A stretch of 64,000 nucleotides of DNA from Haloarcula japonica DSM 6131 (GCF_000336635.1 NZ_AOLY01000035.1:62001-126000); one strand, 5' to 3'; shown: positions 33,918 to 43,632, counted from the stretch's first letter. A program made the numbers and translations. Notes: generated by a model from the letters alone, not told the origin.

Positions 33918-35924
33918 TCACGTATTTTTCGCTGTCGTGGTCGCGTTCATGCTGATGCCGTCGCGGTGCGCGCCCGGAACGTACGCCGCCTCGCCGCCGC
34001 AACGGCGCTGATCCTTACAGACTTCGAGCCGCGGCGTCAGCGTCCGGACGCCGTCGTCCGTCCGGTCGACCGGTAGCTCCGCCCGGTACTCGAACCCCGC
34101 GCCGGTACCGTAGTCGACGAACATGACGAGCGTGACCGTCCCGTCTTCCGGCGTCGGTACGCTGACCTGATCCTCAACGCCATCGCCGGTGAGCCGCGTC
34201 CGGTCCCGGTCGGTTGAGAGCTGCAAATCCAGCCTGTCGGCTCCAGTGACGGTCGCGTAGTCGTTGGTGCCCTTGCTGGTGAGCCGTATCGAGACCAGCG
34301 CGGCCTGCTCCGGAACTGCCGCCGACACATCTGTCCGGACTGTCTCGCCCTCCGTCACAGACACCGGTTGGAGCCGCGGCTCGACAGGCAGCCCGAGATA
34401 CGGGACCCACTCGCCGCGGAACACGTAGCGGTAGTAGTTCCGGTCCGGGTAGGCGTCGACCACGTCGAACTGGCGGTGTTGCATCGCGTAGACAGTGTCG
34501 CCGTCGAAGCCGGGGTCGTTGCGGACCGACTGGAGCGGATGATTGAGCCAGTTGCCGTACGGCGTCGGGAGCAAGACCAGGCTGTTGTCGAGGCCACGCT
34601 GCTCGAAAGGCTCGTAGGCCTGTTCTAACTGCTGGGTCACCTGATAGTTGTCCGATACCGGCTCGGCCGCCGTCGCGACGGCCGCGCCGCTGCCAATCGC
34701 CGCGCCACACAGCGCCAGCGCGAGCAGGACTGGACGGACGTGGTCGGCGCTGACCCGGTCGGTGACGAGTTGGCGTGTCCGTCGGGCGACGGTAACGACA
34801 CCGACAGCACCGAAAGCCGTCAGCGGGACGAGCATATCGACGTGGTAGAACGGCCCCAGAAAGGCGACCAGCCCGTCGGTCGGGTCTGAGAGGTCCCCGA
34901 GCATGTTCACGGTCCCCCAGAAGTAGCCGTTGCCGAGCGGGACCGTCAGCAGCACGCCGGCCAGCGCCGCCTGTCGGCCGTCTATCCCACGGCGTGCGAT
35001 GGCCCCGAGTCCGACGGCTGCAGCGAGCGTCCCCAGCGGCCCGGCGACGACCCACTGAGTGACGAGTTTCCAGAGGAGTTCGGCGTTCGCGTCCAGCGAC
35101 ATCGCTGGCGTGAACTCCCGTGAGTAGCCCAGAATCTCACGGTAGCCAAAACCCGGCCCGTCCTGCGGGGCGAACACCTCGTACGGGAACAACAGGGCGG
35201 AGCCGGTGACGACGCGGTTGTAGACAAGCGTCGCGGCGACGCCAGTAAGCCCGCCGACGGCAGTCAGTGACAGACGCTTGAATCGCGCCGGGTCGCGCGT
35301 CCGGAGCGACCACAGCGCGTGGGTGATGAACGGCGTCGCAAACAGCACCGCGGTGTACGGCCGCGCGAAGAAGGCGATTCCGATCGAGAGCCCGGCACAG
35401 GCCGCCGTCCGCGGGCTCCCCGTCCGGTCGGCGTGGAGATACGCCGCCGCGAAACCGAGGTTCCAGAGCGTCGTTGGGACGTACGAGAGAAACACCGAGG
35501 CGTCGATGAGAAAGAGCGGCGATCCGAGCATGAGGAGTGTCGCTATTACACCCGTTCGGGCGTCGAACGCCTCGCGGACGGTGTGGTAGGTTAGCGCCAG
35601 CACGCCGGTCGAAATCAGTCCGAGCGCGACGCGGTACCCGCCGAGCAGTTTCCCGACAGCGAACATCGCCGCCGGGACCGGCGCGTACTTCGGATACAGT
35701 CGCCCGGCGTCGGCCACGAAGAACCACGGCCGGAACGCCTCCTCGACTGGCGGGTACATGAACAGTTGCCCCTCCAGCAGCATCGCGGCCTGCTGGAGGT
35801 AGACGCCCTCGTCGTGGTTCGTGGTGTGGTGCGGAAAGACGATGTGGGCGAGCGCGAAGACGGCGAGCCCGCCAAACAGTGCCACCAGCCCCGCCTGCAC
35901 CCCCGGCCGGCGCAGTCGCGTCAT
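33918..35924 (-). CDS. GT39-type membrane glycosyltransferase coupled to the ferric ABC operon
   Basis: A 668-residue protein with about 11-12 hydrophobic helices and a soluble C-terminal beta-rich domain of about 200 residues. The first loop has HHTTNHDEGVYLQQA with the acidic pair Asp38-Glu39 expected for polyprenyl-phosphate-sugar-dependent transferases. The enzyme would act at the outer membrane face. Its ATG overlaps the stop of the ABC ATPase gene (ATGA), so it is translated with the iron transporter. Such coupling is unusual. Confidence 0.8.
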   Translation of the reverse strand: MTRLRRPGVQAGLVALFGGLAVFALAHIVFPHHTTNHDEGVYLQQAAMLLEGQLFMYPPVEEAFRPWFFVADAGRLYPKYAPVPAAMFAVGKLLGGYRVALGLISTGVLALTYHTVREAFDARTGVIATLLMLGSPLFLIDASVFLSYVPTTLWNLGFAAAYLHADRTGSPRTAACAGLSIGIAFFARPYTAVLFATPFITHALWSLRTRDPARFKRLSLTAVGGLTGVAATLVYNRVVTGSALLFPYEVFAPQDGPGFGYREILGYSREFTPAMSLDANAELLWKLVTQWVVAGPLGTLAAAVGLGAIARRGIDGRQAALAGVLLTVPLGNGYFWGTVNMLGDLSDPTDGLVAFLGPFYHVDMLVPLTAFGAVGVVTVARRTRQLVTDRVSADHVRPVLLALALCGAAIGSGAAVATAAEPVSDNYQVTQQLEQAYEPFEQRGLDNSLVLLPTPYGNWLNHPLQSVRNDPGFDGDTVYAMQHRQFDVVDAYPDRNYYRYVFRGEWVPYLGLPVEPRLQPVSVTEGETVRTDVSAAVPEQAALVSIRLTSKGTNDYATVTGADRLDLQLSTDRDRTRLTGDGVEDQVSVPTPEDGTVTLVMFVDYGTGAGFEYRAELPVDRTDDGVRTLTPRLEVCKDQRRCGGEAAYVPGAHRDGISMNATTTAKNT

Positions 35925-37051
35925 TCCGTCGGATACCAGGCCAGGTCGTGGTCGGCGACCAGGTCAACCTCGACGGGCTGGCCCGGCTCGAACGTCTCGA
36001 CGTGGTTGTGCATGCAGTGGACGACGTCGCCGCTATGGAGCTCGACCCGATAGACGAACGAGGGACCGTTGTACTGGCGGTGGACGACGTAGCCGTCGGC
36101 TTTGGACTCGTTCGTCGGCATCGCCTGCAGGTCGTCGGGTCGAACGAGCACGTCGACCATCGCGCCGTTGTACGCCTCGACCGGCCCGTTCAGCAACTCC
36201 ACGTCGAACGAGCCGAGTCCGGTTTCGATGACGTCGCTGGTGACCCGGGCCGAGAGGAAGCTCGCTTGCCCGAGGAAGCTCGCCACGAAGCGGCTCTCGG
36301 GGTTTTCGAACACTTCAGCGGGGTCGCCGACCTGGGCGATGGTCCCGTCGTTCATGATGGCGACGCGGTCGCTTATCGACAGCGCTTCCTCCTGATCGTG
36401 GGTCACGGAGATGGCGGTGACGCCGGCCCGCTTGAGGATCTTGCGGACCTCCTCGCGCATCTCGACGCGCAGGCGCACGTCCAGATTCGAGAACGGCTCG
36501 TCCAGCAGGAGGACGTCTGGCTCTGGTGCCAGCGAGCGCGCGAGCGCGACGCGTTGTTGCTGGCCGCCGGAAAGCTGGCTCGGCATCTTGTCGTGATGGG
36601 TCGAGAGGTCGACCAGTTCGAGCAGTTCGTCGACCCGTTCCGCGACGGCCTCTTCTTCCATCTCGGTCAGACCGAAAGCGATGTTCTCGGCGACGGTAAG
36701 ATGCGGGAACAGGGCGTAGTCCTGAAAGACGATGCCGACGTTTCGCTCCTCCGGCTTTCGGAACGAGGAGCCGTCAGCGATGACCTCGTCAGCGATGGAG
36801 ATCTGTCCGTCAGAAGGGCGTTCCAGTCCGGCGATCATCCGGAGCGTCGTCGTCTTCCCACACCCCGAGGGACCGAGTAGCGTCAGCAGTTCGCCGTCTT
36901 TCACGTCGAGCGAGAGGTTCTCGACGGCGACCTCGTGGCCGTAGTCCTTGGACACGTCGTCCAGTCGCAGGACAGTCCGGTCCGGGTTCGCTACCGCTGC
37001 GTCCACGTCGTCGAAGTCCGATGTTTGCTGTGTGCGTGTTTGTCGAGACAT
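35921..37051 (-). CDS. Ferric-iron-type ABC transporter ATPase (FbpC-like)
   Basis: A 376-residue ATPase. Walker A is GPSGCGKTTTLRMIAGL (from residue 60), the signature is LSGGQQQRVALARSLAPEP, Walker B is VLLLDEPFSNLD, and SVTHDQEEALSISDRV is the switch. The C-terminal region (MVDVLVRPDDLQAM) is a TOBE domain. The whole matches Fe3+/spermidine/thiamine-group importers (FbpC/PotA type). It overlaps the permease stop by one base and the GT39 start by four. Confidence 0.9.
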   Translation of the reverse strand: MSRQTRTQQTSDFDDVDAAVANPDRTVLRLDDVSKDYGHEVAVENLSLDVKDGELLTLLGPSGCGKTTTLRMIAGLERPSDGQISIADEVIADGSSFRKPEERNVGIVFQDYALFPHLTVAENIAFGLTEMEEEAVAERVDELLELVDLSTHHDKMPSQLSGGQQQRVALARSLAPEPDVLLLDEPFSNLDVRLRVEMREEVRKILKRAGVTAISVTHDQEEALSISDRVAIMNDGTIAQVGDPAEVFENPESRFVASFLGQASFLSARVTSDVIETGLGSFDVELLNGPVEAYNGAMVDVLVRPDDLQAMPTNESKADGYVVHRQYNGPSFVYRVELHSGDVVHCMHNHVETFEPGQPVEVDLVADHDLAWYPTE

Positions 37052-38673
37052 TAGCTTGTGTCCTCCCGTCGAAGAATGACCAGCATGGAGAGCCCTGAAA
37101 GGCCAACGAGCACGAGGGCCGGGACCGCCGCCTGTCCGTAGTAGCCGGCACCCTGGACGAGCCAGATGTACGTGACGAACGTTTCGAAGCCCGTCGGGCG
37201 TAACATCAGCGTTGCCGGCAATTCCTTCATCGTCGTCAGGAACACTAGCGCGGCCCCGGCGGCGATACCCGGGGCAACAAGCGGCAAGACGACTTTCCGA
37301 AACGCCGAGAGCGGGTGATACCCCAGCGACCGCGCCGCCTCGATGTAGCTCGGGTCAACCTGGAGAATCGACGATTCGGTCGTCCCGACGGCCTGCGGGA
37401 GGAACCGAATCACGTAGGCAAACACCAGCAGGATGACGCTCTGGTACAGGAAGGGGACGTACCGGAGCCCCAGGTACACCAGCGCCAGGCCGAGTACGAC
37501 ACCGGGGACGGCGTAGCCGACGTACGTGGCCCGCTCCGGAAGCGACGAGATGCCCGAACTGCCGCGCGCGGAGAGGTACGCGATGGGGAGCGCCGCTACG
37601 ACGCAGATAGCGGCCGCGGCGGCCGCGAGGCCAACAGAGTTCCAGGCGTAGGAGGCCTCGAACGCGAAGCCGCCGCCGCTGTAGCCCGTGCCGGACCGGA
37701 GGAGCCACTGGAGCAGGATACCTATCGGCAATACCAGACACAGCGACGCGATAGCACCGCAAAACAGCAGTGCCGGGGCCTTCCAGTACCCGAGCCTGAT
37801 GAGACCGGGCCGGCGCGAACCGCTGCTGACGTAGGCACCGTCCCGGCCCGCGCTGAGCCGGGATTCAACGGCAAGGATGCCGAGCGCCATCACGAGCAAC
37901 AGCATCGAGAGCACGGAGGCGTAGTCAAGCCGGCGCGCGCCGAACTCGTTGTAGATCATCCGCGTGAACACGTCGTACTGCATAATCGCCGGTGTTCCGA
38001 AGTCAGAGAGCGCGTACAGCGCTACCAGCAGCGCGCCGGCGGCGATACCGGGTGCGATCTGTGGCAACGTGACGCGGCGGAACGCCTCCCAGCGAGTGTG
38101 GTTCAGTGTCCGGGCAGCCTCGACGACGGTTCCGTCGAACGACAGCAGCGACGCGCGCGTCGTCAAAAACACGTAGGGGTACGTAAACAGCGTCAACACG
38201 AGTATCGCGCCGTGCAGGCCGTATATGGTCGGGATTTGTTCGATACCGAGCGGCGCAAGCAGGTCCGCGAGGACGCCACGGGGGCCGAACGCCGAAACGA
38301 ACGCGAAGGCCCCGATGTAACTCGGGACGACCAGCGGTAGCGCGGACGTAATCGTCCAGAACCGTTTGAACGGCAGGTCCGTCTGTGCGGTGAGAATTGC
38401 CAGTGGGACCCCGATAAGAATCGACGCGAGGGTGACACCAGTCACCAGCGCCAGCGTGTTCAGCGTCACCGAAACGGTCGTGTCGCTCGTCAGTAGTTCT
38501 ACCGCACGCGCGAACTCGATTTCGCCCGCCCGCAGAAACACCCACACCAGTGGTGCCAGTAACAACAGCGAGATCGCCAGCGAGACCACTGCGAGCAGCG
38601 TATGCGGCGACGAGTCTCGTTCCGACGTCGTCGCCTGCTCCCGAAGCCGCTCGTACCGGTCTTTTGTGCCCAT
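37051..38673 (-). CDS. Ferric-iron-type ABC transporter permease (fused FbpB-like)
   Basis: A 540-residue protein with about 12 helices, made of two BPD-type permease halves in one chain, as in FbpB and ThiP. EAA loops are VVEAARTLNHTRWEAFRRVT in the first half and IEAARSLGYHPLSAFRKVVL in the second. The substrate class (iron, thiamine or similar) is set by the neighbouring binding protein and the iron-box promoter. ATG at 38673 is one base after the stop of the binding-protein gene; an upstream start at 38706 would overlap it. Confidence 0.9.
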   Translation of the reverse strand: MGTKDRYERLREQATTSERDSSPHTLLAVVSLAISLLLLAPLVWVFLRAGEIEFARAVELLTSDTTVSVTLNTLALVTGVTLASILIGVPLAILTAQTDLPFKRFWTITSALPLVVPSYIGAFAFVSAFGPRGVLADLLAPLGIEQIPTIYGLHGAILVLTLFTYPYVFLTTRASLLSFDGTVVEAARTLNHTRWEAFRRVTLPQIAPGIAAGALLVALYALSDFGTPAIMQYDVFTRMIYNEFGARRLDYASVLSMLLLVMALGILAVESRLSAGRDGAYVSSGSRRPGLIRLGYWKAPALLFCGAIASLCLVLPIGILLQWLLRSGTGYSGGGFAFEASYAWNSVGLAAAAAAICVVAALPIAYLSARGSSGISSLPERATYVGYAVPGVVLGLALVYLGLRYVPFLYQSVILLVFAYVIRFLPQAVGTTESSILQVDPSYIEAARSLGYHPLSAFRKVVLPLVAPGIAAGAALVFLTTMKELPATLMLRPTGFETFVTYIWLVQGAGYYGQAAVPALVLVGLSGLSMLVILRREDTS

Positions 38674-38674
38674 A

Positions 38675-39883
38675 TTAGAGGACGCCAGCGTCCCGAAGTA
38701 AGTCAACGGTTCCGGCCACGTCGGCCAGTTCGGTCAGGTTGATGTCCGGCGGGTTCAGTTCGTCGATGCGTGGCAGGTCGCCAACCGGTTCGACGCCCGG
38801 AATCATCGGATACGCGAACGTCCGGGTGGCGAAGAACTCCTGGGCCTCCGCCGAGAGGACGTGCCGAACGAAGTTCGACGCCAGGTCCGCGTTGTCGGTT
38901 CCGTTGATGATTTCCAGGCCCGAGACGTTGACGAGCGCGCCGGCATCGCCCTCAGTGAACGCGAGGCCGATGGGCGAGCTTTCGCGGGCCGACTGGACCC
39001 GAAGCGTGTAGTAGTGGTTGGCGAAGCCGGCGGCCAGTTCCCCGTCAGCACAGGAATTGGAGACGCGGAACTCGTCGTCGTAGGTACTGATACCGTGGTC
39101 CTGCATCGCCTGGAGCCACGACATCGTCTCGTCGTCGCCGCGAATGAGTCGCATCGCGGTGACGAACGACTGGAACGCGCCGTAGCTCGGTGCCCAGCCC
39201 ATGCTGTTTTCGAGGGCGGCTGCCTCGGGGAAATCCTGCACCGACGACGGGATGTCGGAGTCGGAAATCTGGTTCGTATTGTACGGGATCGCCCGGGCGC
39301 GCCCGGCGATGCCCACCCAGCGTCCCTCGCTGTCCTGATAGGCTTCGGGGACCGTCGAAAGGACCTCATCGGGGAGGCTTGCTGTCGCGCCGGCGTTGGC
39401 CACGGCACCGAGCGAACCGGCGTCGATGGACATGAACACGTCGGCGGGGCTCGCGTCGGCCGCGTTCTCCTCGATAATCCTGTTTGCGAGGTCACTGGAG
39501 GGTTGCCGTCTGTGGTTCGCCGTGAAATCCGGATACAGCTGCTCGAACAGTTCGATGAGGTCGAGATACAGGCCACCCTCCCCGCCGCCGAGATACAGCG
39601 TCAGTTCGCCGCTGAGGTCCGGTAGCTCCTCGATGGAGGTGCCGCCCGGGGCGTCCCGCTGTGCTACCAGGGGGCCGGAGCCGCGGAAGTCCGAGAGGGA
39701 GAGCTGGCCGGCTCCTGTTCCCGTACCGGTCCCGCCGTCGCTTCCCCCGTCACCGCCGTCGCCACCGCTGAGAAGGCCGGAACAGCCGGCAAGGGCTGTC
39801 GCGGCAGTCGCGCCGCCAAGAGCAAGGAAGCGCCGTCGAGACTGCGTCGCGTTACGTCCCGTCATATCGCTAGAATCACTCAT
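38675..39883 (-). CDS. Ferric-iron-type substrate-binding lipoprotein (FbpA/AfuA-like)
   Basis: A 402-residue extracellular binding protein. The Tat motif SRRRFLALGGATAATA is followed by the lipobox ALAGC (Cys34) and a Gly/Asp linker. VFMSIDAGSLGAVANAGATA, RWVGIAGRARAIPYNTN and ESSPIGLAFTEGDAGALVNV are typical of the Fbp-type fold that binds ferric ion or small chelates. It is the first gene of the operon binding protein-permease-ATPase-GT39-Tat protein. An iron-box-like palindrome lies eight bases before its start codon. Confidence 0.88.
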   Translation of the reverse strand: MSDSSDMTGRNATQSRRRFLALGGATAATALAGCSGLLSGGDGGDGGSDGGTGTGTGAGQLSLSDFRGSGPLVAQRDAPGGTSIEELPDLSGELTLYLGGGEGGLYLDLIELFEQLYPDFTANHRRQPSSDLANRIIEENAADASPADVFMSIDAGSLGAVANAGATASLPDEVLSTVPEAYQDSEGRWVGIAGRARAIPYNTNQISDSDIPSSVQDFPEAAALENSMGWAPSYGAFQSFVTAMRLIRGDDETMSWLQAMQDHGISTYDDEFRVSNSCADGELAAGFANHYYTLRVQSARESSPIGLAFTEGDAGALVNVSGLEIINGTDNADLASNFVRHVLSAEAQEFFATRTFAYPMIPGVEPVGDLPRIDELNPPDINLTELADVAGTVDLLRDAGVL

Positions 39884-39890
39884 TGTTTGA

Positions 39891-39906
39891 TTTAGGGTTG
39901 CCTAAA
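39891..39906. promoter_or_regulatory. Iron-box-like inverted repeat of the ferric ABC operon
   Basis: TTTAGG-GTTG-CCTAAA is a perfect six-base inverted repeat with a four-base spacer. It ends eight bases from the ATG at 39883, where it would cover the transcription start of a leaderless mRNA. A weaker half-site (TTAGGC, 39911-39916) follows upstream. This resembles DtxR-family metal-dependent repressor boxes. Confidence 0.65.
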
Positions 39907-39920
39907 CAACTTAGGCCTTT

Positions 39921-41084
39921 CTAGTCGTCGGCGGTTGCGGGGACCTGTCCCGTCGCGGCGGCGTCCAGTTCGTCGAGACATTCCAGCCAGTCGAGCATGA
40001 ATTCGCCGCAGTAGTTAAGGAAGGCACCGTTTTCCCAGTCACTGAAATCGCCGTCGGCCATCGCCGTGGCGATCGCGTCGAACACCTCGGCGTAGGAGTC
40101 GGCATCCGAGCCGGCCTCGTCGACGATCTCCCAGACGTGCTCGTTGAGTTCGAGCCCGTGGACCTCGTTAGTCAGGTCTGAGAACGTCGAACGGGGCGCT
40201 TTGTTGTGTTCACACAGCGGGTCGCCGTTGTAGATCTGCTTGCCCAGTACGTCACAGGCTCGCTTGAGGAACACGCCCGACCAGATGTCGTCGAAGCGAC
40301 CGACATCCCATTCGTTGTCGTCCATCGGGAGCTGGTAGAACGCCGGGATGACTTCGCGGCGGAACGCGAGGTTCATCGAGCAGACGGTGAGATACTGCCC
40401 TTCGGCGGCGACGAAGTCGTCGCCGAAGTCCGCCCCGCTGGTACGCGTCTGGGCCTGTCCCTGCAGATCGCCGTCCATCAGGATGCGAACGGCGTCGAGG
40501 TCCGGGACGTTCGTCCAGAGGCCCTGCGAGGCGACCACGTCGTCGACCCGAGTCTGCTCAGTCGACACCGTCTCGTCCATCGCGGCGTAGGGGTAGCCAC
40601 GCGGGTAGAGGCCGTGTTCGTCCTCGTTCTGGTAGAGAACGTTGACCCACTGCTCGTCGGAACTGACCGTCTCGATTTCGCCCTCGAAGGCCAGGTTCGA
40701 CATGTGTGTCCCGAAGAAGTCCGCGTCCTCGTGTGGCAGCGTGTCGTCGTCGATGAACACACCGTACTCGTAGTCGTTGGCCCACATGTAGAGGAGACCA
40801 AACGACGTCTGGGCGTGGCTCGCTTCGGGAATGAGGTGTGAATACTCGCTCGCGCCGTGGGTCTCGAACCACGCTTCGCGTCCGGTCCCGTCGTAGACGG
40901 CCCCGTCGACGCCCTCCTCGTCGAGCATCTGTTCCATCGCGTCAGTGTCACAGAAGTCCTCAGTGATGAGGACGACGAACAGTCGGTCCAGGTCGAACCC
41001 GTGGTCTCGGGCGTTCTGGAAGTACGACCGCATACATTCGTGGTTTCGTATGGTCGGCACCATCACGCAGATGTCGGCTGTCAT
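39921..41084 (-). CDS. RGP/UDP-arabinopyranose mutase-like glycosyltransferase
   Basis: A 387-residue protein matching the reversibly glycosylated polypeptide (RGP, alpha-1,4-glucan-protein synthase) family in its key blocks: GVFIDDDTLPHED (DDD, residues 112-114), YPRGYPYAAMDE, ASQGLWTNVPDLDA, VCSMNLAFRREVIPAFY and VGRFDDIWSGVFLKRACD (263-270). Plant members interconvert UDP-arabinopyranose and furanose and self-glycosylate. Here it may make or transfer an unusual nucleotide sugar. The gene has an iron-box palindrome 17 bases before its start and ends 38 bases before the ferric ABC operon start. Confidence 0.8.
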   Translation of the reverse strand: MTADICVMVPTIRNHECMRSYFQNARDHGFDLDRLFVVLITEDFCDTDAMEQMLDEEGVDGAVYDGTGREAWFETHGASEYSHLIPEASHAQTSFGLLYMWANDYEYGVFIDDDTLPHEDADFFGTHMSNLAFEGEIETVSSDEQWVNVLYQNEDEHGLYPRGYPYAAMDETVSTEQTRVDDVVASQGLWTNVPDLDAVRILMDGDLQGQAQTRTSGADFGDDFVAAEGQYLTVCSMNLAFRREVIPAFYQLPMDDNEWDVGRFDDIWSGVFLKRACDVLGKQIYNGDPLCEHNKAPRSTFSDLTNEVHGLELNEHVWEIVDEAGSDADSYAEVFDAIATAMADGDFSDWENGAFLNYCGEFMLDWLECLDELDAAATGQVPATADD

Positions 41085-41100
41085 GTACTGGCTCTACGTC

Positions 41101-41116
41101 TTTAGGCTATCCTAAA
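41101..41116. promoter_or_regulatory. Iron-box-like inverted repeat of the RGP-like gene
   Basis: TTTAGG-CTAT-CCTAAA is a perfect inverted repeat with the same four-base spacer. It ends 16 bases before the ATG at 41084, and its minus-strand TTTTAGG overlaps where the TATA box is expected (25-32 bases upstream). Confidence 0.65.
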
Positions 41117-41302
41117 AGACTTGACGTTCTCATTTTACTGCCCTCGTGAGTTTGTATTTCAGCCGTCATTTCTCCTGTAATGGAATCATCATTATATTCT
41201 GGCTCCGTCGACCAATGTTGTATAAGGCGAACTATTATTTGGCTGTGCTTTGCCAGATTAGGTGATGAGCGTACGAAGCAACAGGGCTCCCATTAACCAC
41301 AA

Positions 41303-42046
41303 ATGAACCTGGAAAATCAAACCTGTGTCGTCACTGGGTCCTCGCGCGGTATCGGCCGCGGAATCGCCAAAGACCTCGGTGCCCACGGGGCCAATGTTGT
41401 TGTTAATTACCGATCCTCAGAGGCGGAAGCCCGTGCCGTCGTCGAGGATATTCGCGAAAGCGGCGGCACTGCTATCGCGGCGCAGGCCGACGTGGCGAAA
41501 CTCGATGAGGTCCGGGCGATGCGTGAGAGGGTGGCCGACGAGTTCGGGCCCGCGGACGTACTCGTCAACAACGCCGGTATCACCATCGACAAGAAGTTCG
41601 AAAACATGACCCGTGACGACTGGGAGACGGTTATCGATGTCAATCTTGGCGGTGTGTTCAACGGGACGAAAGCTTTCTACGACGACATTCGCGACGCCGA
41701 GCATGGCCGACTGATAAATATCTCTAGCGTCGTCGGCCAGCAGGGCAACATCGGACAGGCCAACTACGCGACGACGAAATCCGGGTTGTTTGGGTTTACA
41801 CGGACGCTCGCGCTCGAACTGGCACACACGGGCTCGACCGCGAACTGCGTCGCGCCGGGCTTTGTCAAGACCGACATGCTAGAGGAGGTGCCCGAGCGCG
41901 TTCAGGAGAAGATTCTGCGGGAGATTCCGCTCGACCGGTTCGCACGCGTCGAAGATATCGCCGGTATCGTCAGGTTCGTCGCCAGCGAGGAATCGAGCTA
42001 CATGACAGGACAGGTACTTGGTGTCAACGGCGGGATGGAGTGGTAG
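41303..42046 (+). CDS. Acetoacetyl-CoA/3-oxoacyl reductase (SDR, PhaB/FabG-like)
   Basis: A 247-residue short-chain dehydrogenase. VVTGSSRGIGRGIAK is the NADP-binding glycine motif, LVNNAGIT follows, and the catalytic Ser-Tyr-Lys lie in ISSVVGQQGNIGQANYATTKSG. NGGMEW is the usual C-terminus. Haloarchaeal homologues include the PhaB reductases that make 3-hydroxybutyryl-CoA for PHBV polyester. The next gene, pccB, starts one base after its stop, which supports a role in propionyl-CoA/polyester chemistry. Confidence 0.87.
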   Translation: MNLENQTCVVTGSSRGIGRGIAKDLGAHGANVVVNYRSSEAEARAVVEDIRESGGTAIAAQADVAKLDEVRAMRERVADEFGPADVLVNNAGITIDKKFENMTRDDWETVIDVNLGGVFNGTKAFYDDIRDAEHGRLINISSVVGQQGNIGQANYATTKSGLFGFTRTLALELAHTGSTANCVAPGFVKTDMLEEVPERVQEKILREIPLDRFARVEDIAGIVRFVASEESSYMTGQVLGVNGGMEW

Positions 42047-42047
42047 G

Positions 42048-43631
42048 ATGAGTCAACAGGAAGAACCAGACGACGAGACCGGGACCCCTGCCGACGCGGT
42101 CGAAGAGTTGCGACAGAAACGAGCCGAAGCCGAGCTCGGGGGCGGTGAAGCCCGCATCGAATCCCAGCACGAGAAGGGCAAGATGACCGCCCGCGAGCGT
42201 ATCGACTTCCTCGTCGACGACGGCACGTTCAACGAGGTCGATCCGTTCGTCGAGCACCGGTCGACGAACTTCGGCATGGAGGAGAAGCGCTTTGCCGGGG
42301 ACGCGGTCGTCACCGGCTACGGCGAGGTCGACGGGCGGAAGGTGTTCCTGTTCGCCCACGACTTCACCGTGCTGGGTGGCTCAGTTGGCGAGGTCGTCGC
42401 CGATAAGATCTGCAAGGTGATGGACCGGGCCATCGAGAACGGCGTCCCGGTCATCGGCCTCAACGACTCAGGTGGCGCCCGCATTCAGGAAGGCGTCGAC
42501 TCGCTGGTCGGCTTCGCCAAGATATTCGAGCGCAACACCAAGGCCAGTGGACTCATCCCCCAGATATCCGCGATCATGGGGCCATGCGCGGGCGGGGCCA
42601 CCTACAGCCCGGCGCTGACCGATTTCACCTTCATGGTGCAGGACACCAGCCACATGTTCATCACCGGGCCGGACGTCATCGAGACAGTGACCGGCGAGCA
42701 GGTGTCGAAAGAGGAACTCGGCGGTGCGAGCTCACACTCCACGAAGTCCGGCGTCGCCCATTTCTCGTACCCCTCCGAGGAGGAGGCCCTGGAGAACATC
42801 CGCCGTCTCCTGTCGTACCTGCCGGCGAACAACATGGAAGATCCGCCGCGAGTCAAGCCCTGGGACGACCCTGACCGGGAAATCCCCGGTGTGACCGATA
42901 TCGTCCCGTCGGCACCGCGCAAGCCCTACGACATGACGAAGGTAATCGACGCCATCGTCGACGAGGACTCCTTCTTCGAGGTCCACGGCAACTGGGCGCG
43001 CAACGTCGTCGTTGGCTTCTCGCGGATGGACGGCCAGTCGGTCGGCGTCGTCGCCAATCAGCCACGCGTGAGCGCAGGAACGTTGGACATAGATGCGGCG
43101 GAGAAAGCAGCCCGGTTCGTCCGCTTCTGTGACTCGTTCAACATCCCCATCCTCACGCTCGTCGACGTCCCCGGGTTCATGCCCGGCACGGATCAGGAGC
43201 ACAACGGCATCATCCGGCGGGGTGCGAAGCTCATTTACGCCTACGCCGAGGCGACGGTCCCGCTGCTGTCGGTCGTCGTGCGGAAGGCCTACGGCGGCGC
43301 GTACATCGTCATGTCCTCGAAGTTCCTGGGCAGCGACGTGAACTACGCCTGGCCCGGTTCAGAGATGGCCGTGCTCGGCCCGCGAGGAGCCGTCAACATC
43401 CTCTACCGGAACGAGATCGCGGAGGCTGACAACCCGGACGCTAGGCGTCAGGAACTGATGGACGAGTTCCGCGACGAGTTCGCCAATCCGTACGGGCCGG
43501 CGAAGCGGGGCTACCTCGACGACGTTATCGAACCGAAAGAGACGCGCAAGCGACTCATTCAGGACCTCGACCTCCTGCAGCGCAAGCGCGAGGATACGCC
43601 GCCGAAAGACCACGGCAACATCCCGCTGTAA
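42048..43631 (+). CDS. pccB: Propionyl-CoA carboxylase beta (carboxyltransferase) subunit
   Basis: A 527-residue acyl-CoA carboxyltransferase. [49 protein letters not shown] and [16 protein letters not shown] belong to the N-terminal half. [20 protein letters not shown] and [14 protein letters not shown] belong to the C-terminal half. It moves CO2 from carboxybiotin to propionyl-CoA, giving methylmalonyl-CoA, which feeds the mutase encoded at 12402 and elsewhere. The biotin carboxylase subunit pccA is not in this window. The start is ATG 42048, one base after the reductase gene. Confidence 0.92.
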   Translation: MSQQEEPDDETGTPADAVEELRQKRAEAELGGGEARIESQHEKGKMTARERIDFLVDDGTFNEVDPFVEHRSTNFGMEEKRFAGDAVVTGYGEVDGRKVFLFAHDFTVLGGSVGEVVADKICKVMDRAIENGVPVIGLNDSGGARIQEGVDSLVGFAKIFERNTKASGLIPQISAIMGPCAGGATYSPALTDFTFMVQDTSHMFITGPDVIETVTGEQVSKEELGGASSHSTKSGVAHFSYPSEEEALENIRRLLSYLPANNMEDPPRVKPWDDPDREIPGVTDIVPSAPRKPYDMTKVIDAIVDEDSFFEVHGNWARNVVVGFSRMDGQSVGVVANQPRVSAGTLDIDAAEKAARFVRFCDSFNIPILTLVDVPGFMPGTDQEHNGIIRRGAKLIYAYAEATVPLLSVVVRKAYGGAYIVMSSKFLGSDVNYAWPGSEMAVLGPRGAVNILYRNEIAEADNPDARRQELMDEFRDEFANPYGPAKRGYLDDVIEPKETRKRLIQDLDLLQRKREDTPPKDHGNIPL

Positions 43632-43632
43632 C

